NCBI GenBank assembly: GCA_035498555.1
Contig: DATKAB010000074.1
Span: 1-54,009 of the forward strand
From: Candidatus Sulfotelmatobacter sp.
GTDB taxonomy: Bacteria > Eisenbacteria > RBG-16-71-46
DNA: 54,009 nucleotides
Direction of reading: 5' to 3'
Notes under the pieces: model-generated
What the model was told of the DNA's origin: nothing
The model's input: the letters and a program-made list of their open reading frames with translations, nothing else
The model's database searches: none
Made by a program: the position numbers and the translations under genes
Part shown: positions 10,775-20,084 of the stretch, piece by piece
Layout of the letters: every line of letters starts with the position of its first letter
Numbering within the stretch: position 1 is the stretch's first letter

Positions 10775-13458
10775 GCTCTCTGCGCCGCGCCGGCGCGCGT
10801 CACCGCGACCTGAACGGCGCCGTCACCCGTGACACCCAGTCGGTTGATCTCGATGCCCGGAAACGCGTAGGGCAGGAAGACGCTCCCGGCGGGGACCGAA
10901 TCGTCGAGCGCCGCGGCCAGACGAACGCGGCCGGACGGTCCCGCCAGCTCGATCTCGGCGCCGTGTTCGACACCCAGACGCGAGGCGTCGCCCGGATTGA
11001 GCGCGGCGCGCGGAGACTTCGCGAGCTTCGGCAACAACGCCGTGTGGTGGCTCAGGCTGCCCTGCAGGAAGAGCGTGCCGCCGGACAGCAGCTGGAGCGC
11101 GCCATTCCCCGCGGCCTGCGGCGCCGCCTCCCGAGGCATCGTCACGACCGCGGCCAGCGGAGGCCGCGAATCGAAGCGCCATTGCGGGCCGAGCGGCAGG
11201 AGCGTCGCCCAGCTCATGCGTTCGTAGCCCGGGACGAGGCGACCGATTTCGCGGAAAACGTCCTCGGCGGTGCGATAGCTCCACCTGGCGCCCAGTCCCT
11301 GCGCGACCGCCTGGAACACCTCCCAGTCGGCGCGCGTGCCAAGCTTCGGCGAAAGCGCTCGGGCCGAACGTTGGAGCCGTCGCTCGGCGTTCACCACAAC
11401 ACCTTCCTTCTCCGCGAACGAGCTGACCGGGAACACGACGTGGGCGGCGGCCGCGGTTTCGGTCAGGAACATCTCGTTCACGATCACCAGCTCGCAGCGC
11501 TTCAAGGCCAGCTCGACCAGCGCGCGATCGGGCGCGCTCCGCAGCAGGTGATCGCTGGCGATCCACAGCGCGCGGATCTGGCCTTCGGCCGCGGCGCGGA
11601 GGATCCCCGCGGCCGACAGGCCGGCCGGAAGCTCGAGCGGCCCTCCCCACTGCTGCTCGAAAGGCTTGCGCGCCGCCGCCGATTCGGGCGCCACGTATCC
11701 GGGCAGCACGTCGGGCGCGAGACCCATGTCGAGCGCCCCCTGGCTGTTGTTCTGCGGTCCGAGGTAGAGCACTCGCGATCGCTCCGCCGACAACGCGCCG
11801 CTCGCCCAGCCGAGGTTCTCGATCGCCTGGAGCAGCGCATCGGCATGGGGATGCTCCATCACTCCGCGCCCGAACAGGATCGCTTGCTCGCTCGTCTCCC
11901 GCAGGCGCTTCGCCGCCGCCGCGAGAGCCTCCCAGGCGAGCCCGGTCGGCTCGGCCAGCTTCTCGCGCGACGTCGCGCCCAGCGATTTGCCCAGCGCCGC
12001 CAGCGCGGCCGCCACCTCGGGCGGCGCGTCGGCCGGCGCGCCGGCCTCCAGCACCGCGCGCGTGAGCGCGTTCAGCAAGGCCAGCTCGGAGCCCGGCCGG
12101 TACGCGAGGTGCACGCCGCGGAACTTGGGGCGCGCGAGCTTCACGCGCCGCGGATGCGCCACGGTGAGATGGAGTCCGCGCTGATGCTGGCCGCGGATCA
12201 GCTGCGCCTGAGCGAAGGGCGACTCGCCCTGCAGGTCTTCGCCCAGGACGAGCACCTCGCGACAGCCGATCAGCTCGTCGAACGAGAGCGTGGGCCTTCC
12301 GCCGCCGGTCGCGCGCAGCACGGCGGCCGCCGGTACGCGGGCGCTCAATCGCGTGCGCGCGTCGACGTGCGGCGTGCCGATCACGGCGCGCGCCAGCTTC
12401 TGGAACAGGTACTGCTCCTCCAGGTTCAGCTTCTCGCCGCCCAGGAAGGCAATGCTGCCCGGCCCGTGCGTGGCCGCGATCGCCTGGAGCCGGGCCGCCG
12501 TCCAGGCCACGCTCTCGGCAAACCCGGCCGGTTCGAGATTCTGACCCTCGCGAAGCAACGGCGAGCTCAGCCGCTCGGCGGAGTTCACGAATTCGTAGCC
12601 GAAGCGGCCGCGGACGCACAGGTACTCTTGATTGATGCCGCGGAACTCGGTTCCGCGCGCGCGCAGGATCTCGGTGCCGCGCACGCCCAGCCGCACCGAG
12701 CAGCCGTTCGAGCACCACGGGCACACGCTGATGTGCTGGCGCAGATCCCAGGGACGCGCCTTGAACCGGTAGGGCAGCGCGGTCAGCGCACCGACCGGGC
12801 AGACCTCGACGCAATTTCCGCACTGTTCGCACTCGAGCGGCTGGCGGTTGAACGAGCTGATCTCGGTCCACACGCCCCGCTGATGCGCGGTCAGGGCGTC
12901 GTCGCCCATCACCTCGTCGCAGTACCGCACGCAGCGCATGCAGACGATGCAGCGATTGGCCTCCTTCTTCACCACCGGGCCGAGGTCTTCGGACTCGAAG
13001 GTGCGCTTGGCCTCGTCCATGCGCGAGAAGTCGGCGCCGAATGCGAAGGCCAGGTCCTGCAACTGGCACTCGCCGCCCTCGTCGCACACCGGGCAATCGA
13101 GCGGATGATTGACGAGCAGGAACTCCATCACGCCCTTGCGCGCCTTGACGGCGGTCGGCGAGGCGGTCCTGACCTCCATGCCGTCGGACACCGGGGTGGT
13201 GCAGCCGGTCTGGACCTTGGGCATCCACGCGACCTCGGGCCGTCCATCGGCGCCGATCACCGGCTTGCGATCGGGACCGAGTTTCGGCGTTCCCACTTCC
13301 ACCACGCAGATGCGGCAGGCGCCCAGCGGCGGAAGCTTCTGGTGCGAGCAGAAGATCGGGACGTGCACCTCGGCCATCCGCGCGGCGTCGGTCACCAACG
13401 TGCCGGCGGGCACGTCGATCACGCGGCCGTCGATGGTGACGCGAACCGTCGCGCTCAC
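10771..13458 (-). CDS. nuoG: NADH-quinone oxidoreductase subunit G with an extra ferredoxin site
   Basis: NuoG is the large iron-sulfur subunit of the complex I hydrophilic arm. Residues 1-90 are a 2Fe-2S ferredoxin domain (C37, C48, C51, C86; cluster N1b). The His-Cys3 site for N5 is H118, C122, C125 and C131. Two complete ferredoxin motifs follow: C170, C173, C176, C180 and C210, C213, C216, C220. E. coli NuoG keeps only one of these (N4), so this protein should hold one more 4Fe-4S cluster. C246, C249, C253 and C281 fit the N7 pattern C-x2-C-x3-C-x27-C. The rest (to residue 895) is a molybdopterin-oxidoreductase-like domain with a C-terminal dinucleotide-binding-like domain; it is not expected to bind Mo in complex I. 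The GTG start at 13458 overlaps nuoF (GTGA). Identity is firm; the number of bound clusters is inferred from Cys spacing. Confidence 0.95.
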   Translation of the reverse strand: MSATVRVTIDGRVIDVPAGTLVTDAARMAEVHVPIFCSHQKLPPLGACRICVVEVGTPKLGPDRKPVIGADGRPEVAWMPKVQTGCTTPVSDGMEVRTASPTAVKARKGVMEFLLVNHPLDCPVCDEGGECQLQDLAFAFGADFSRMDEAKRTFESEDLGPVVKKEANRCIVCMRCVRYCDEVMGDDALTAHQRGVWTEISSFNRQPLECEQCGNCVEVCPVGALTALPYRFKARPWDLRQHISVCPWCSNGCSVRLGVRGTEILRARGTEFRGINQEYLCVRGRFGYEFVNSAERLSSPLLREGQNLEPAGFAESVAWTAARLQAIAATHGPGSIAFLGGEKLNLEEQYLFQKLARAVIGTPHVDARTRLSARVPAAAVLRATGGGRPTLSFDELIGCREVLVLGEDLQGESPFAQAQLIRGQHQRGLHLTVAHPRRVKLARPKFRGVHLAYRPGSELALLNALTRAVLEAGAPADAPPEVAAALAALGKSLGATSREKLAEPTGLAWEALAAAAKRLRETSEQAILFGRGVMEHPHADALLQAIENLGWASGALSAERSRVLYLGPQNNSQGALDMGLAPDVLPGYVAPESAAARKPFEQQWGGPLELPAGLSAAGILRAAAEGQIRALWIASDHLLRSAPDRALVELALKRCELVIVNEMFLTETAAAAHVVFPVSSFAEKEGVVVNAERRLQRSARALSPKLGTRADWEVFQAVAQGLGARWSYRTAEDVFREIGRLVPGYERMSWATLLPLGPQWRFDSRPPLAAVVTMPREAAPQAAGNGALQLLSGGTLFLQGSLSHHTALLPKLAKSPRAALNPGDASRLGVEHGAEIELAGPSGRVRLAAALDDSVPAGSVFLPYAFPGIEINRLGVTGDGAVQVAVTRAGAAQRA

Positions 13459-14777
13459 GCGTGCACCCGCTCGCCGAAGCGCGCTTCGATCTCGGCGCGC
13501 CGCCGATTCGCGCGGCAGCGCTGGTGCGTGATGTGGTGCTGGAACTCGTCGCGGAAATGCTTGAGGAACCCCTGCACCGGCATCGCGGCCGCGTCGCCGA
13601 GCGCGCAGAACGACTTGCCGAGAATGTTGTCGGCGAGGTCCTCGAGCAGATCGAGATCGCCGGCGCGGCCCTGACCGTGCTCGACGCGCTCGAGGATCTC
13701 GGTCATCCAGTAGGTGCCTTCGCGGCACGGCGTGCACTTGCCGCACGACTCGTGCTCGTAGAAACGGATGATGTTCCAGAGCGAGTCCACCAGGCAGGTC
13801 TGCTCGTCGATCACGATCACGCCGCCCGAGCCGAGAAAGGTGCCTTCGGCGTTGAGCGATTCGTAATCGAGCGCCGTGTCGAGCTTGCTGGCGGGAAGCG
13901 GCGGCACCGACGAGCCGCCCGGGATCACGGCCTTGACGCGGAAGCCCTCGCGCATGCCGCCACAGTAGTCGTCGATCAATTGGCGCAGTGGAATCCCGAG
14001 CGGGATCTCGTAGTTGCCGGGGCGCTTCACCGGCCCCGAGACGCTGAGGATCTTGGTGCCGGGGCTCTTCTCGGTGCCCCACTGCCGGAACCACTTCGCG
14101 CCGTTGATCAGGATGGCGGGCACGTTCATCAGGGTCTCGACGTTGTTCACGACCGTCGGGCAGGCGTAGAGCCCCTCGACCGCCGGGAACGGCGGCTTAA
14201 GACGGGGCTGGCCGCGATAGCCTTCCAGCGACGAGAGCAGCGCGGTCTCCTCGCCGCAGATGTAGGCGCCGGCGCCAAGATGGGTGTGGATGTCGAACGC
14301 GTAGCCGCTGCCGGCGACGTTCGCGCCGAGCAGGCCGGCCGAGCGCGCCTCGGCGATCGCGCGATCGAGGATCACCTGGATGTAGTCGAACTCGCCGCGC
14401 AGATAGATGTAGCCGACGTGGGCGCCGATCGCGTACCCGGCCAGCGCCACCCCTTCGAGTAGAAGGTGAGGGTTCTTCTCCATCAGCTCGCGATCTTTGA
14501 AAGTGCCGGGCTCGCTCTCGTCGGCGTTGCAGACCAGATAGCGGGGCTTGGGCGAGGCCTTGGGCACGAAGCTCCACTTGAGGCCGGCCGGGAATCCCGC
14601 CCCGCCGCGGCCGCGCAATCCCGAGGCCTTCACCACCTCGATGCACTCGTCGGCGGGTCGCCGGCCGAGCATCTCGGCGAGCGCCCGATAGCCGCCGCCC
14701 TTCCGGTAGACGTCGATGCCGGTGAGCCCCGGCGTGTCGATGTCCTTGAACAGGAAGGGCCCGCGCTCGTCGCTCAT
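13455..14777 (-). CDS. nuoF: NADH-quinone oxidoreductase subunit F
   Basis: NuoF binds NADH and FMN and is the entry point for electrons into complex I. It has 440 residues. The visible motifs are GRGGAGFPAGLKW (FMN/NADH glycine-rich loop), YLVCNADESEPGTFKDR, GAGAYICGEETALLSSLEG, and the N3 4Fe-4S site ESCGKCTPCREGT with the fourth Cys in GKSFCALGD. The start is ATG 14777, which overlaps the nuoE stop as ATGA. Gene order E-F-G is the classical NADH-dehydrogenase module, so this complex should use NADH rather than F420 or ferredoxin alone. Confidence 0.97.
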   Translation of the reverse strand: MSDERGPFLFKDIDTPGLTGIDVYRKGGGYRALAEMLGRRPADECIEVVKASGLRGRGGAGFPAGLKWSFVPKASPKPRYLVCNADESEPGTFKDRELMEKNPHLLLEGVALAGYAIGAHVGYIYLRGEFDYIQVILDRAIAEARSAGLLGANVAGSGYAFDIHTHLGAGAYICGEETALLSSLEGYRGQPRLKPPFPAVEGLYACPTVVNNVETLMNVPAILINGAKWFRQWGTEKSPGTKILSVSGPVKRPGNYEIPLGIPLRQLIDDYCGGMREGFRVKAVIPGGSSVPPLPASKLDTALDYESLNAEGTFLGSGGVIVIDEQTCLVDSLWNIIRFYEHESCGKCTPCREGTYWMTEILERVEHGQGRAGDLDLLEDLADNILGKSFCALGDAAAMPVQGFLKHFRDEFQHHITHQRCRANRRRAEIEARFGERVHA

Positions 14778-15277
14778 TTGAGCTTCTCCAGCAACGCGTC
14801 GCACTTCGCCTCGTCGAGATTCTCGTGGTAGTCGAAGTTGACCTGCATGCACGGCGCGCCCCCACAGGCCGCCAGGCACTCGACGCGACGCAGCGTGAAC
14901 CGGCCGTCGGCGGTGGTCTCGCCGTGACCGATTCCGAGCTTGCTCTGCAGATGCCGGAACAGACGGTCGGAGCCCATCAGCGAGCAGGAGAGCGTCATGC
15001 ACACCTGGAGGTGATGACGTCCGATCGGCTTCAGGTTGAACATGGTGTAGAAGGTGGCGATCCCGAACACCTCGGGCTCGGGCAGCTCGACGAGGCTCGC
15101 CGCCAGCCGCAGCCGAGCCGGCGAGATCCAGCCGTGCTCGCGCTGCAGGATCCACAGCACCGGCAGAATCGCCGAGCGCGGGTTGGGATAGTGGGCGAGC
15201 ACCTCGTCGACCTCGCGCCGCGCCTGCGGCGAGAGCGTGGCCGGCGCTTCCTCGATCGGCACCACCACCGCGCTCAA
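14774..15277 (-). CDS. nuoE: NADH-quinone oxidoreductase subunit E
   Basis: NuoE is the thioredoxin-fold 2Fe-2S subunit (cluster N1a) that pairs with NuoF. It is 167 residues. The four ligands are C93, C98, C134 and C138, in the pattern C-x4-C then C-x3-C, nearly the same numbering as E. coli. The segment PEVFGIATFYTMFNLKPIG is the usual family core. I place the start at TTG 15277 because it overlaps the nuoD stop as TTGA, matching the four-base overlaps at most other junctions here. GTG codons at 15268, 15265 and 15262 are possible alternatives. Confidence 0.94.
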   Translation of the reverse strand: MSAVVVPIEEAPATLSPQARREVDEVLAHYPNPRSAILPVLWILQREHGWISPARLRLAASLVELPEPEVFGIATFYTMFNLKPIGRHHLQVCMTLSCSLMGSDRLFRHLQSKLGIGHGETTADGRFTLRRVECLAACGGAPCMQVNFDYHENLDEAKCDALLEKLK

Positions 15278-16455
15278 CGGTCGATCTCCCCGAGCACGAT
15301 GTCGAGACTGCCGATGGCCGTGATCACGTCGGCCACCAGCCGCCCCTCGATCATGGTGGGCAGGGTCTGCAGGTTCACGAACGACGGGCTCCGCACCTTC
15401 ATGCGCCATGGCCGCGGCGTGCCGTCGGAAACGAAATAGAAACCCAACTCGCCCTTGGGGGCTTCGATCGCGCGATAGGCCTCGCCGACCGGCGGGAAGA
15501 ACCCGTGCGCGACGATCTTGAAGTGGTGGATCAGCGCCTCCATCGAGGTCTTCACTTCCTCCTTGGGAGGCAGCACGTACTTGTAGTCGCGCAGCCGGTA
15601 CTCGCCCTTCTCTCCCATCGAGCGGATCCGCGCGATCGCCTGACCGGCGATGCGGGTCGCTTCGCGGATCTCGCGCACCCGTACCTGGTAGCGATCGTAG
15701 GCGTCGCCGTTCTTCCCCACTGGAACGTCGAAGTCGTAGCTGTCGTAGGCGCAGTAGGGCTCCTGCTTGCGCAGGTCCCAGTCCACGCCCGAGCCGCGCA
15801 GCGTCGGCCCGGTCGCTCCCAGCGCGATCGCGTCGTGGCGCGAAAGCGGCGCGACGCCCTCGGTGCGCGCCAGCCAGATCGGGTTGCGCGTGAGCAGCGA
15901 TTCGTACTCGTCGGTGTGCGCCGGCATCTCGTCCACGAACTTCTGGCAGCGGTCGAGAAAGCCTTCGGGAATGTCCATCGCCAGACCGCCAACTCGGAAA
16001 TACGAGGCGGTCATCCGCGCGCCGCAGACGTGGTCGTAGAGCGACAGGACCTTCTCGCGCTCGCGGAAGCAGTAGAAGAAGACCGTCATCGCTCCGATGT
16101 CGAGCGCGTGTGTGCCCAGCCACACGCAGTGCGCGCTGATCCGCGTCAGCTCGGTGAGCAGCACGCGGATCGCCTGAGCACGGGGCGGCGCCTCGATGCC
16201 GAGCAGCTTTTCGACCGCCAGGCAGAACGCCAGGTTGTTGGACATCGGTGCCAGATAGTCCATCCGGTCGGTCTGCGGGATGGACTGCGTGTAGGTCTTG
16301 TATTCGGCCTGCTTCTCCATGCCGGTGTGGAGGTAGCCGATGATCGGCTTCGCTCGCACCACGGTTTCGCCGTCGAGCTCGAGCGCCACGCGCAGAACCC
16401 CGTGCGTCGAGGGATGCTGCGGCCCCATGTTGAGGGTCATGGTCTCAGTGCGCAC
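15274..16455 (-). CDS. nuoD: NADH-quinone oxidoreductase subunit D
   Basis: NuoD forms the quinone-reduction site with NuoB; it is the 49 kDa, hydrogenase-like subunit. It has 393 residues, with NMGPQHPSTHGVLRV near the N terminus (the quinone-head His lies in this loop), GYLHTGMEK, and the C-terminal ADVITAIGSLDIVLGEIDR. I choose GTG 16455 because AAGGTG lies about 7 bases before it. ATG 16440 is in frame but lacks a ribosome binding site. With the GTG start, the gene overlaps nuoC by 11 bases. NuoC and NuoD are separate proteins here, not the CD fusion seen in enterobacteria. Confidence 0.95.
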   Translation of the reverse strand: MRTETMTLNMGPQHPSTHGVLRVALELDGETVVRAKPIIGYLHTGMEKQAEYKTYTQSIPQTDRMDYLAPMSNNLAFCLAVEKLLGIEAPPRAQAIRVLLTELTRISAHCVWLGTHALDIGAMTVFFYCFREREKVLSLYDHVCGARMTASYFRVGGLAMDIPEGFLDRCQKFVDEMPAHTDEYESLLTRNPIWLARTEGVAPLSRHDAIALGATGPTLRGSGVDWDLRKQEPYCAYDSYDFDVPVGKNGDAYDRYQVRVREIREATRIAGQAIARIRSMGEKGEYRLRDYKYVLPPKEEVKTSMEALIHHFKIVAHGFFPPVGEAYRAIEAPKGELGFYFVSDGTPRPWRMKVRSPSFVNLQTLPTMIEGRLVADVITAIGSLDIVLGEIDR

Positions 16456-17011
16456 GGTATTTCACCTTCTTCGGCTTGAGCTTCTTGAGCGACGGTGAGG
16501 GAAGGATGCGATGCGGGGTATTGTGCGTGAACGCCACTTCTTCGTAGCCGAGCGGCGAGTCCTTGCGAAGCGGATGTCCCACCCAGTCATCCGGCAGCAG
16601 GATGCGCGTCAGGTCGGGATGTCCGGAGAACTCGATCCCGTAGAAGTCGAAGGTCTCGCGCTCGTGCCAGTTGGCCGTCGGCCACACGCCGACGAGCGAG
16701 GGGACGCGCGCGCGCTCCTCGGGCACCTCGACCTTGAGATGGAGGCGGAGATTGTGGCTCAGCGAGAGCAGGTTGTAGACCACTTCGAAGCGCGGCGCCC
16801 GCGGCAGGTAGTCGCAGCCGGCGATCCAGGAGAGCATCGCGAAATCCAGCTCCGGATCGTCCCGCAGGAACTCGCACATCTCGACCAGCTGCTCGACCGG
16901 CAGGACCAGGGTGAAGTCCCGCACCGCCGGGCCGGTCTGCCGCCGAATCGCCACGCCCGGAAAGCGCGCCTGGAGTCGTTCCTCCACGCGCTCGGGGGTC
17001 AGCGAGCTCAC
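16445..17011 (-). CDS. nuoC: NADH-quinone oxidoreductase subunit C
   Basis: NuoC is the 30 kDa-type structural subunit of the complex I Q module. It has 188 residues. The family signature appears as [29 protein letters not shown], followed by [17 protein letters not shown]. The C-terminal 20 residues are strongly basic ([13 protein letters not shown]). The GTG start at 17011 overlaps the nuoB stop by four bases. It has no cofactor of its own. Confidence 0.96.
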   Translation of the reverse strand: MSSLTPERVEERLQARFPGVAIRRQTGPAVRDFTLVLPVEQLVEMCEFLRDDPELDFAMLSWIAGCDYLPRAPRFEVVYNLLSLSHNLRLHLKVEVPEERARVPSLVGVWPTANWHERETFDFYGIEFSGHPDLTRILLPDDWVGHPLRKDSPLGYEEVAFTHNTPHRILPSPSLKKLKPKKVKYRAH

Positions 17012-17628
17012 GCGGCGCCCTTCTTCTTCCGCGGCACGAACGGCCCGAGCTCGGGCTTCGAAGCGAGGATCTTCTCCTGCAGCTTCATGATTCCGTGGAT
17101 CAGCGCCTCGGGACGCGGCGGGCAGCCGGGCACGTAGACGTCGACCGGCACGACCTTGTCCACGCCCTGAACGATCGCATAGTTGTTGAACACGCCGCCG
17201 CACGACGAGCATGCACCCATCGCGATGACCCACTTGGGATCGGGCATCTGGTCATAGAGTTGCCGCACCACCGGCGCCATCTTCACGCTCACGCGGCCGG
17301 CGACGATCATGAGATCCGCCTGGCGCGGAGACGCGCGGAACACTTCGGCGCCGAAACGCGAGATGTCGAATCGCGGCCCGACGATCGCCATCATTTCGAT
17401 CGCGCAGCAGGCGAGCCCGAAGCCCAGCGGCCAGATGGCATTGGCGCGCGCGTTGTTCACCGCCCACGCCACCATGTTCTCGGCGGTGGTGAACAGCAGA
17501 CCCTTTTCCACTTCCTCGCGAAGCGCGTCTTCCGGAGTCGCGGGCAGGACCCGCTCGGGAACGGGTGGGGCGGCGGGCTCGGCCGGGCTCAGGATGCGGA
17601 GCGGGTTGGATGGCTTGCGATCGGTCAT
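17008..17628 (-). CDS. nuoB: NADH-quinone oxidoreductase subunit B
   Basis: NuoB carries cluster N2, the last iron-sulfur centre before quinone. It has 206 residues. The ligands are the tandem cysteines C74 and C75 ([12 protein letters not shown]), C140 ([13 protein letters not shown]) and C169 ([15 protein letters not shown]). An N-terminal extension of about 45 residues, rich in Pro and Ala, precedes the core. In canonical complex I the electrons reaching N2 come from NuoI (clusters N6a and N6b), which this operon lacks. The start is ATG 17628, 31 bases after the nuoA stop. Confidence 0.97.
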   Translation of the reverse strand: MTDRKPSNPLRILSPAEPAAPPVPERVLPATPEDALREEVEKGLLFTTAENMVAWAVNNARANAIWPLGFGLACCAIEMMAIVGPRFDISRFGAEVFRASPRQADLMIVAGRVSVKMAPVVRQLYDQMPDPKWVIAMGACSSCGGVFNNYAIVQGVDKVVPVDVYVPGCPPRPEALIHGIMKLQEKILASKPELGPFVPRKKKGAA

Positions 17629-17659
17629 GATCTCCTCCGCGCCCAGGCGACGCCCCGGC

Positions 17660-18013
17660 TCAGTTCCAATCCAGGGCGCGCTTCTTAAGAAGGTAGAGGT
17701 AGCCCACCAGCAATACGAAGATGAAGAGCAGCATCTCCACCAGCCCGTAGAGCCCGAGCTGCCGGAACGCGACCGCCCACGGGTAGAGGAACACGGCCTC
17801 GATGTCGAACAGGATGAACAGCACCGCCACCAGGTAGAACTTCACGGTGAAGCGGGCCCGCGCGTTTCCGACCGGCTCGACCCCGCACTCGTAAGGGGAT
17901 TGCTTCACCGAGTTCCGGCGTCGGGGAACGATGAACGTGGAGGCGGCAATCGTGCTCGCCGCGAAGGCGAACGCCACCACCAGGAACATCAGGACGGGAA
18001 GGTAAGGCCTCAT
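17660..18013 (-). CDS. nuoA: NADH-quinone oxidoreductase subunit A
   Basis: NuoA is a three-helix membrane subunit near the quinone cavity of complex I. It has 117 residues. The conserved loop [17 protein letters not shown] and the acidic helix [21 protein letters not shown] are clear. The start is ATG 18013, preceded by GAGAGG about 5 bases upstream. It is the first gene of the nuo operon, about 30 bases downstream of a candidate promoter. Confidence 0.96.
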   Translation of the reverse strand: MRPYLPVLMFLVVAFAFAASTIAASTFIVPRRRNSVKQSPYECGVEPVGNARARFTVKFYLVAVLFILFDIEAVFLYPWAVAFRQLGLYGLVEMLLFIFVLLVGYLYLLKKRALDWN

Positions 18014-18051
18014 GCTTTCCTCTCGGCGGGGGCGCGAAGCCACCCGACCGC

Positions 18052-18080
18052 ACCCTATTCGGATGGCCGGGACCCGTCAA
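18052..18080 (-). promoter_or_regulatory. Candidate promoter of the nuo operon
   Basis: On the minus strand, TTGACG (18080-18075) is followed by 17 bases and then TAGGGT (18057-18052). The -35 matches five of six consensus bases; the -10 keeps the first, second and last. Initiation would fall near 18045, giving a leader of about 30 bases with a GAGAGG ribosome binding site before nuoA. The element lies between the etfA stop and nuoA, so nuo can be expressed separately from etfBA. Confidence 0.6.
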
Positions 18081-18132
18081 GCGAACCCGGCCATTGCCAT
18101 GAAGATGCGAATCTTTTCTTTGCGCCCCGCGG

Positions 18133-19110
18133 TCAGGAATGCGAGTTCAATTGCCTGACGGCCTCGGTCAGAGCCGGCACCACCTCGAACAGATCTCCGA
18201 CGATACCGAAGTCCGCGATCTTGAAGATGGGCGCCTCCGGATCCTTGTTGATCGCGACGATGCAGCGTGAGGACGACATTCCGGCGAGGTGCTGGACGGC
18301 ACCGGAAATCCCGACCGCCACGTAGAGCTTGGGCGAGACGGTCTTCCCGGTCTGCCCGACCTGATCGGAGTGCGGCCGCCAGCCGGCATCCACCACCGCG
18401 CGCGAGGCGCCGACCGTCGCGCCGAGCGCCGCGGCCAGCTGCTCCACGAGCTGAAAGTTCTCGGGGCCCTTGAGCCCTCGCCCCCCGGAGACGATGATCT
18501 CGGACTCGGTCAGATCCACCTTGCCGCCGCTCGCCGCGGCCACCTCTCGCACACGCGCGCGGCTCGCGCTCGAGTCATACGAGAACGAAAGCGCTTCCAC
18601 GGCTGCCGCGACACCGGGCTTCGACACCGGCGCGAACAGCTTGGGCCGGAGCGTCGCCACGGCCGGCGTCGCGGTGAAGCCGACTCGCTGGATCGCCTTG
18701 CCCGCGAACACCGGGCGCGACGCGATCAGGCGCCCGTTCTCGATCGCGAGCCCGGTGCAATCGGAGGCGAGCCCCACTCCGAGCCGCGCCGCCACGCGCG
18801 GCGCCAGATCCTTGCCCAGCGCCGAGGCCGGCAGCAGCACTAGCGCGGGCTTCAGCTGTTCGACCGCGGCGCAGACGGCGCTCGCGTACCCGGCCGCGTC
18901 GGCTCGGGCGAACTCGGGACGCGCCGCCAGCAGTACGCGCTCGGCGCCGAACTCGCCGAGCGAGGCGAGTCCCGGGTCGGCGGCCGCCGCGCAGACGCCC
19001 ACCACCGGCCCGCCCAGGGTCGCGGCCATGCGCGTCGCTTCGCCCAGCGCCTCGCGCGAGACCGGGCGAATCGCGCCGTCGCGCTGCTCGATGAAGGTGA
19101 GGACGCTCAC
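18133..19110 (-). CDS. etfA: Electron transfer flavoprotein alpha subunit
   Basis: EtfA binds FAD and, with EtfB, shuttles electrons from flavoprotein dehydrogenases towards the quinone pool. The 325-residue protein has an N-terminal nucleotide-like domain (residues 1-190). The C-terminal FAD-binding domain contains SGGRGLKGPENFQLVEQLA, then DAGWRPHSDQVGQTGKTVSP. After these come YVAVGISGAVQHLAGM and AINKDPEAPIFKIADFGIVGD. The start is GTG 19110, directly abutting the etfB stop. Whether this pair is an ordinary or an electron-bifurcating ETF cannot be decided from motifs alone. The adjacent complex I fits a respiratory role. Confidence 0.95.
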   Translation of the reverse strand: MSVLTFIEQRDGAIRPVSREALGEATRMAATLGGPVVGVCAAAADPGLASLGEFGAERVLLAARPEFARADAAGYASAVCAAVEQLKPALVLLPASALGKDLAPRVAARLGVGLASDCTGLAIENGRLIASRPVFAGKAIQRVGFTATPAVATLRPKLFAPVSKPGVAAAVEALSFSYDSSASRARVREVAAASGGKVDLTESEIIVSGGRGLKGPENFQLVEQLAAALGATVGASRAVVDAGWRPHSDQVGQTGKTVSPKLYVAVGISGAVQHLAGMSSSRCIVAINKDPEAPIFKIADFGIVGDLFEVVPALTEAVRQLNSHS

Positions 19111-19857
19111 CTAGATCACCTTCGCTTCCTGGCGCAGCGCTCGAATCAGCTCGGGGACGGCGGCCGCGCCCTGCCCCACCACGCGGCCCGCGCCGCGGGG
19201 CGGCGGGAGCGCGAGCGAAAGCACTTCGAGGCCGCCGGACGACAGCGTCACCGGTTTCTCGTCGATGGGCTTCTTCTTGGCCGCCATGATGCCCTTGAGC
19301 GAAGCGAAGCGAGGGGTGTTGAGACCCTTGTCGGTGGTGAGCGCCGCGGGCAGGGTCAGCTCGATCACCTCGCGCCCCCCTTCGATTTCGCGCTCGACGG
19401 TGGCCAGGCGCTCCTTCAGCTCGAACCTGGCGATGCCGGTGGCGCAGGGAACTCCGAGCTTCTCCGCCACCATCGGCCCGACCTGGGCCGCGTCGTCGTC
19501 CACCGCCTGCTTGCCGAACCACACCAGATCCGCGGCGAGCGACCGGATCTCCGCGGCCAGCGCTTCGGCCACGGCGAGCGGGGAGCCCGCCCCGTCGGCT
19601 TTGAGGTGCACGGCGCGATCGGCGCCCATGGCCAGCACGTTGCGGAGCATGGTGGAGACGCCCGCGCCGCCGACCGTGATCGCGATCACTTCGCCGCCGG
19701 TGGCGTCGCGAAGCTGGAGGGCCTGCTCGACCGCGAATTCGTCGTAAGGGTTGAGGATCCAGGTGACACCGGCGGGATCGAGGCTCTTGCCGTCCCCGGC
19801 GACCTTGACGCGGGTGTCGGTGTCCGCGACCTGTTTCACGCACACGACCTGAATCAC
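19111..19857 (-). CDS. etfB: Electron transfer flavoprotein beta subunit
   Basis: EtfB is the AMP- or second-FAD-binding partner of EtfA. It has 248 residues. Conserved parts are the N-terminal VVCVKQVADTDT, WILNPYDEFAVEQALQL, and the ADLVWFGKQAVDDDAAQVGPM region followed by PRFASLKGIMAAKKKPI. The latter is the loop that inserts into the EtfA nucleotide site in this family. The start is GTG 19857 with GGAAGGA about 10 bases upstream. The gene diverges from the XRE-cupin gene at 20176. Confidence 0.94.
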   Translation of the reverse strand: MIQVVCVKQVADTDTRVKVAGDGKSLDPAGVTWILNPYDEFAVEQALQLRDATGGEVIAITVGGAGVSTMLRNVLAMGADRAVHLKADGAGSPLAVAEALAAEIRSLAADLVWFGKQAVDDDAAQVGPMVAEKLGVPCATGIARFELKERLATVEREIEGGREVIELTLPAALTTDKGLNTPRFASLKGIMAAKKKPIDEKPVTLSSGGLEVLSLALPPPRGAGRVVGQGAAAVPELIRALRQEAKVI

Positions 19858-19951
19858 GAACGAGCCATCCTTCCCGGTCTGCTGGGGATTTGCCGGCGGG
19901 CGAGACCGCGACCACCGCGAACCTGCGCGGCGCGGATCGAAACGGGCGGGC

Positions 19952-19980
19952 AGTCTGTGCTGAGGGCGAGGGAGTGTCAA
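19952..19980 (-). promoter_or_regulatory. Candidate promoter of etfBA
   Basis: On the minus strand a perfect TTGACA (19980-19975) is followed by 17 bases and CAGACT (19957-19952), which matches three of six -10 bases. The leader would be about 90 bases. The CGGGAC/GTCCCG dyad at 19985-19999 sits immediately upstream of the -35. Confidence 0.5.
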
Positions 19981-20084
19981 GCCGCGGGACCGCGTCCCGG
20001 GCGGCGAAAATGAGCGGAGAAGCATTGACGCCATTTCGTCCGCTATGGCACCATCCATTGCGCTTCGCGCTGGCGATCCAAGGT

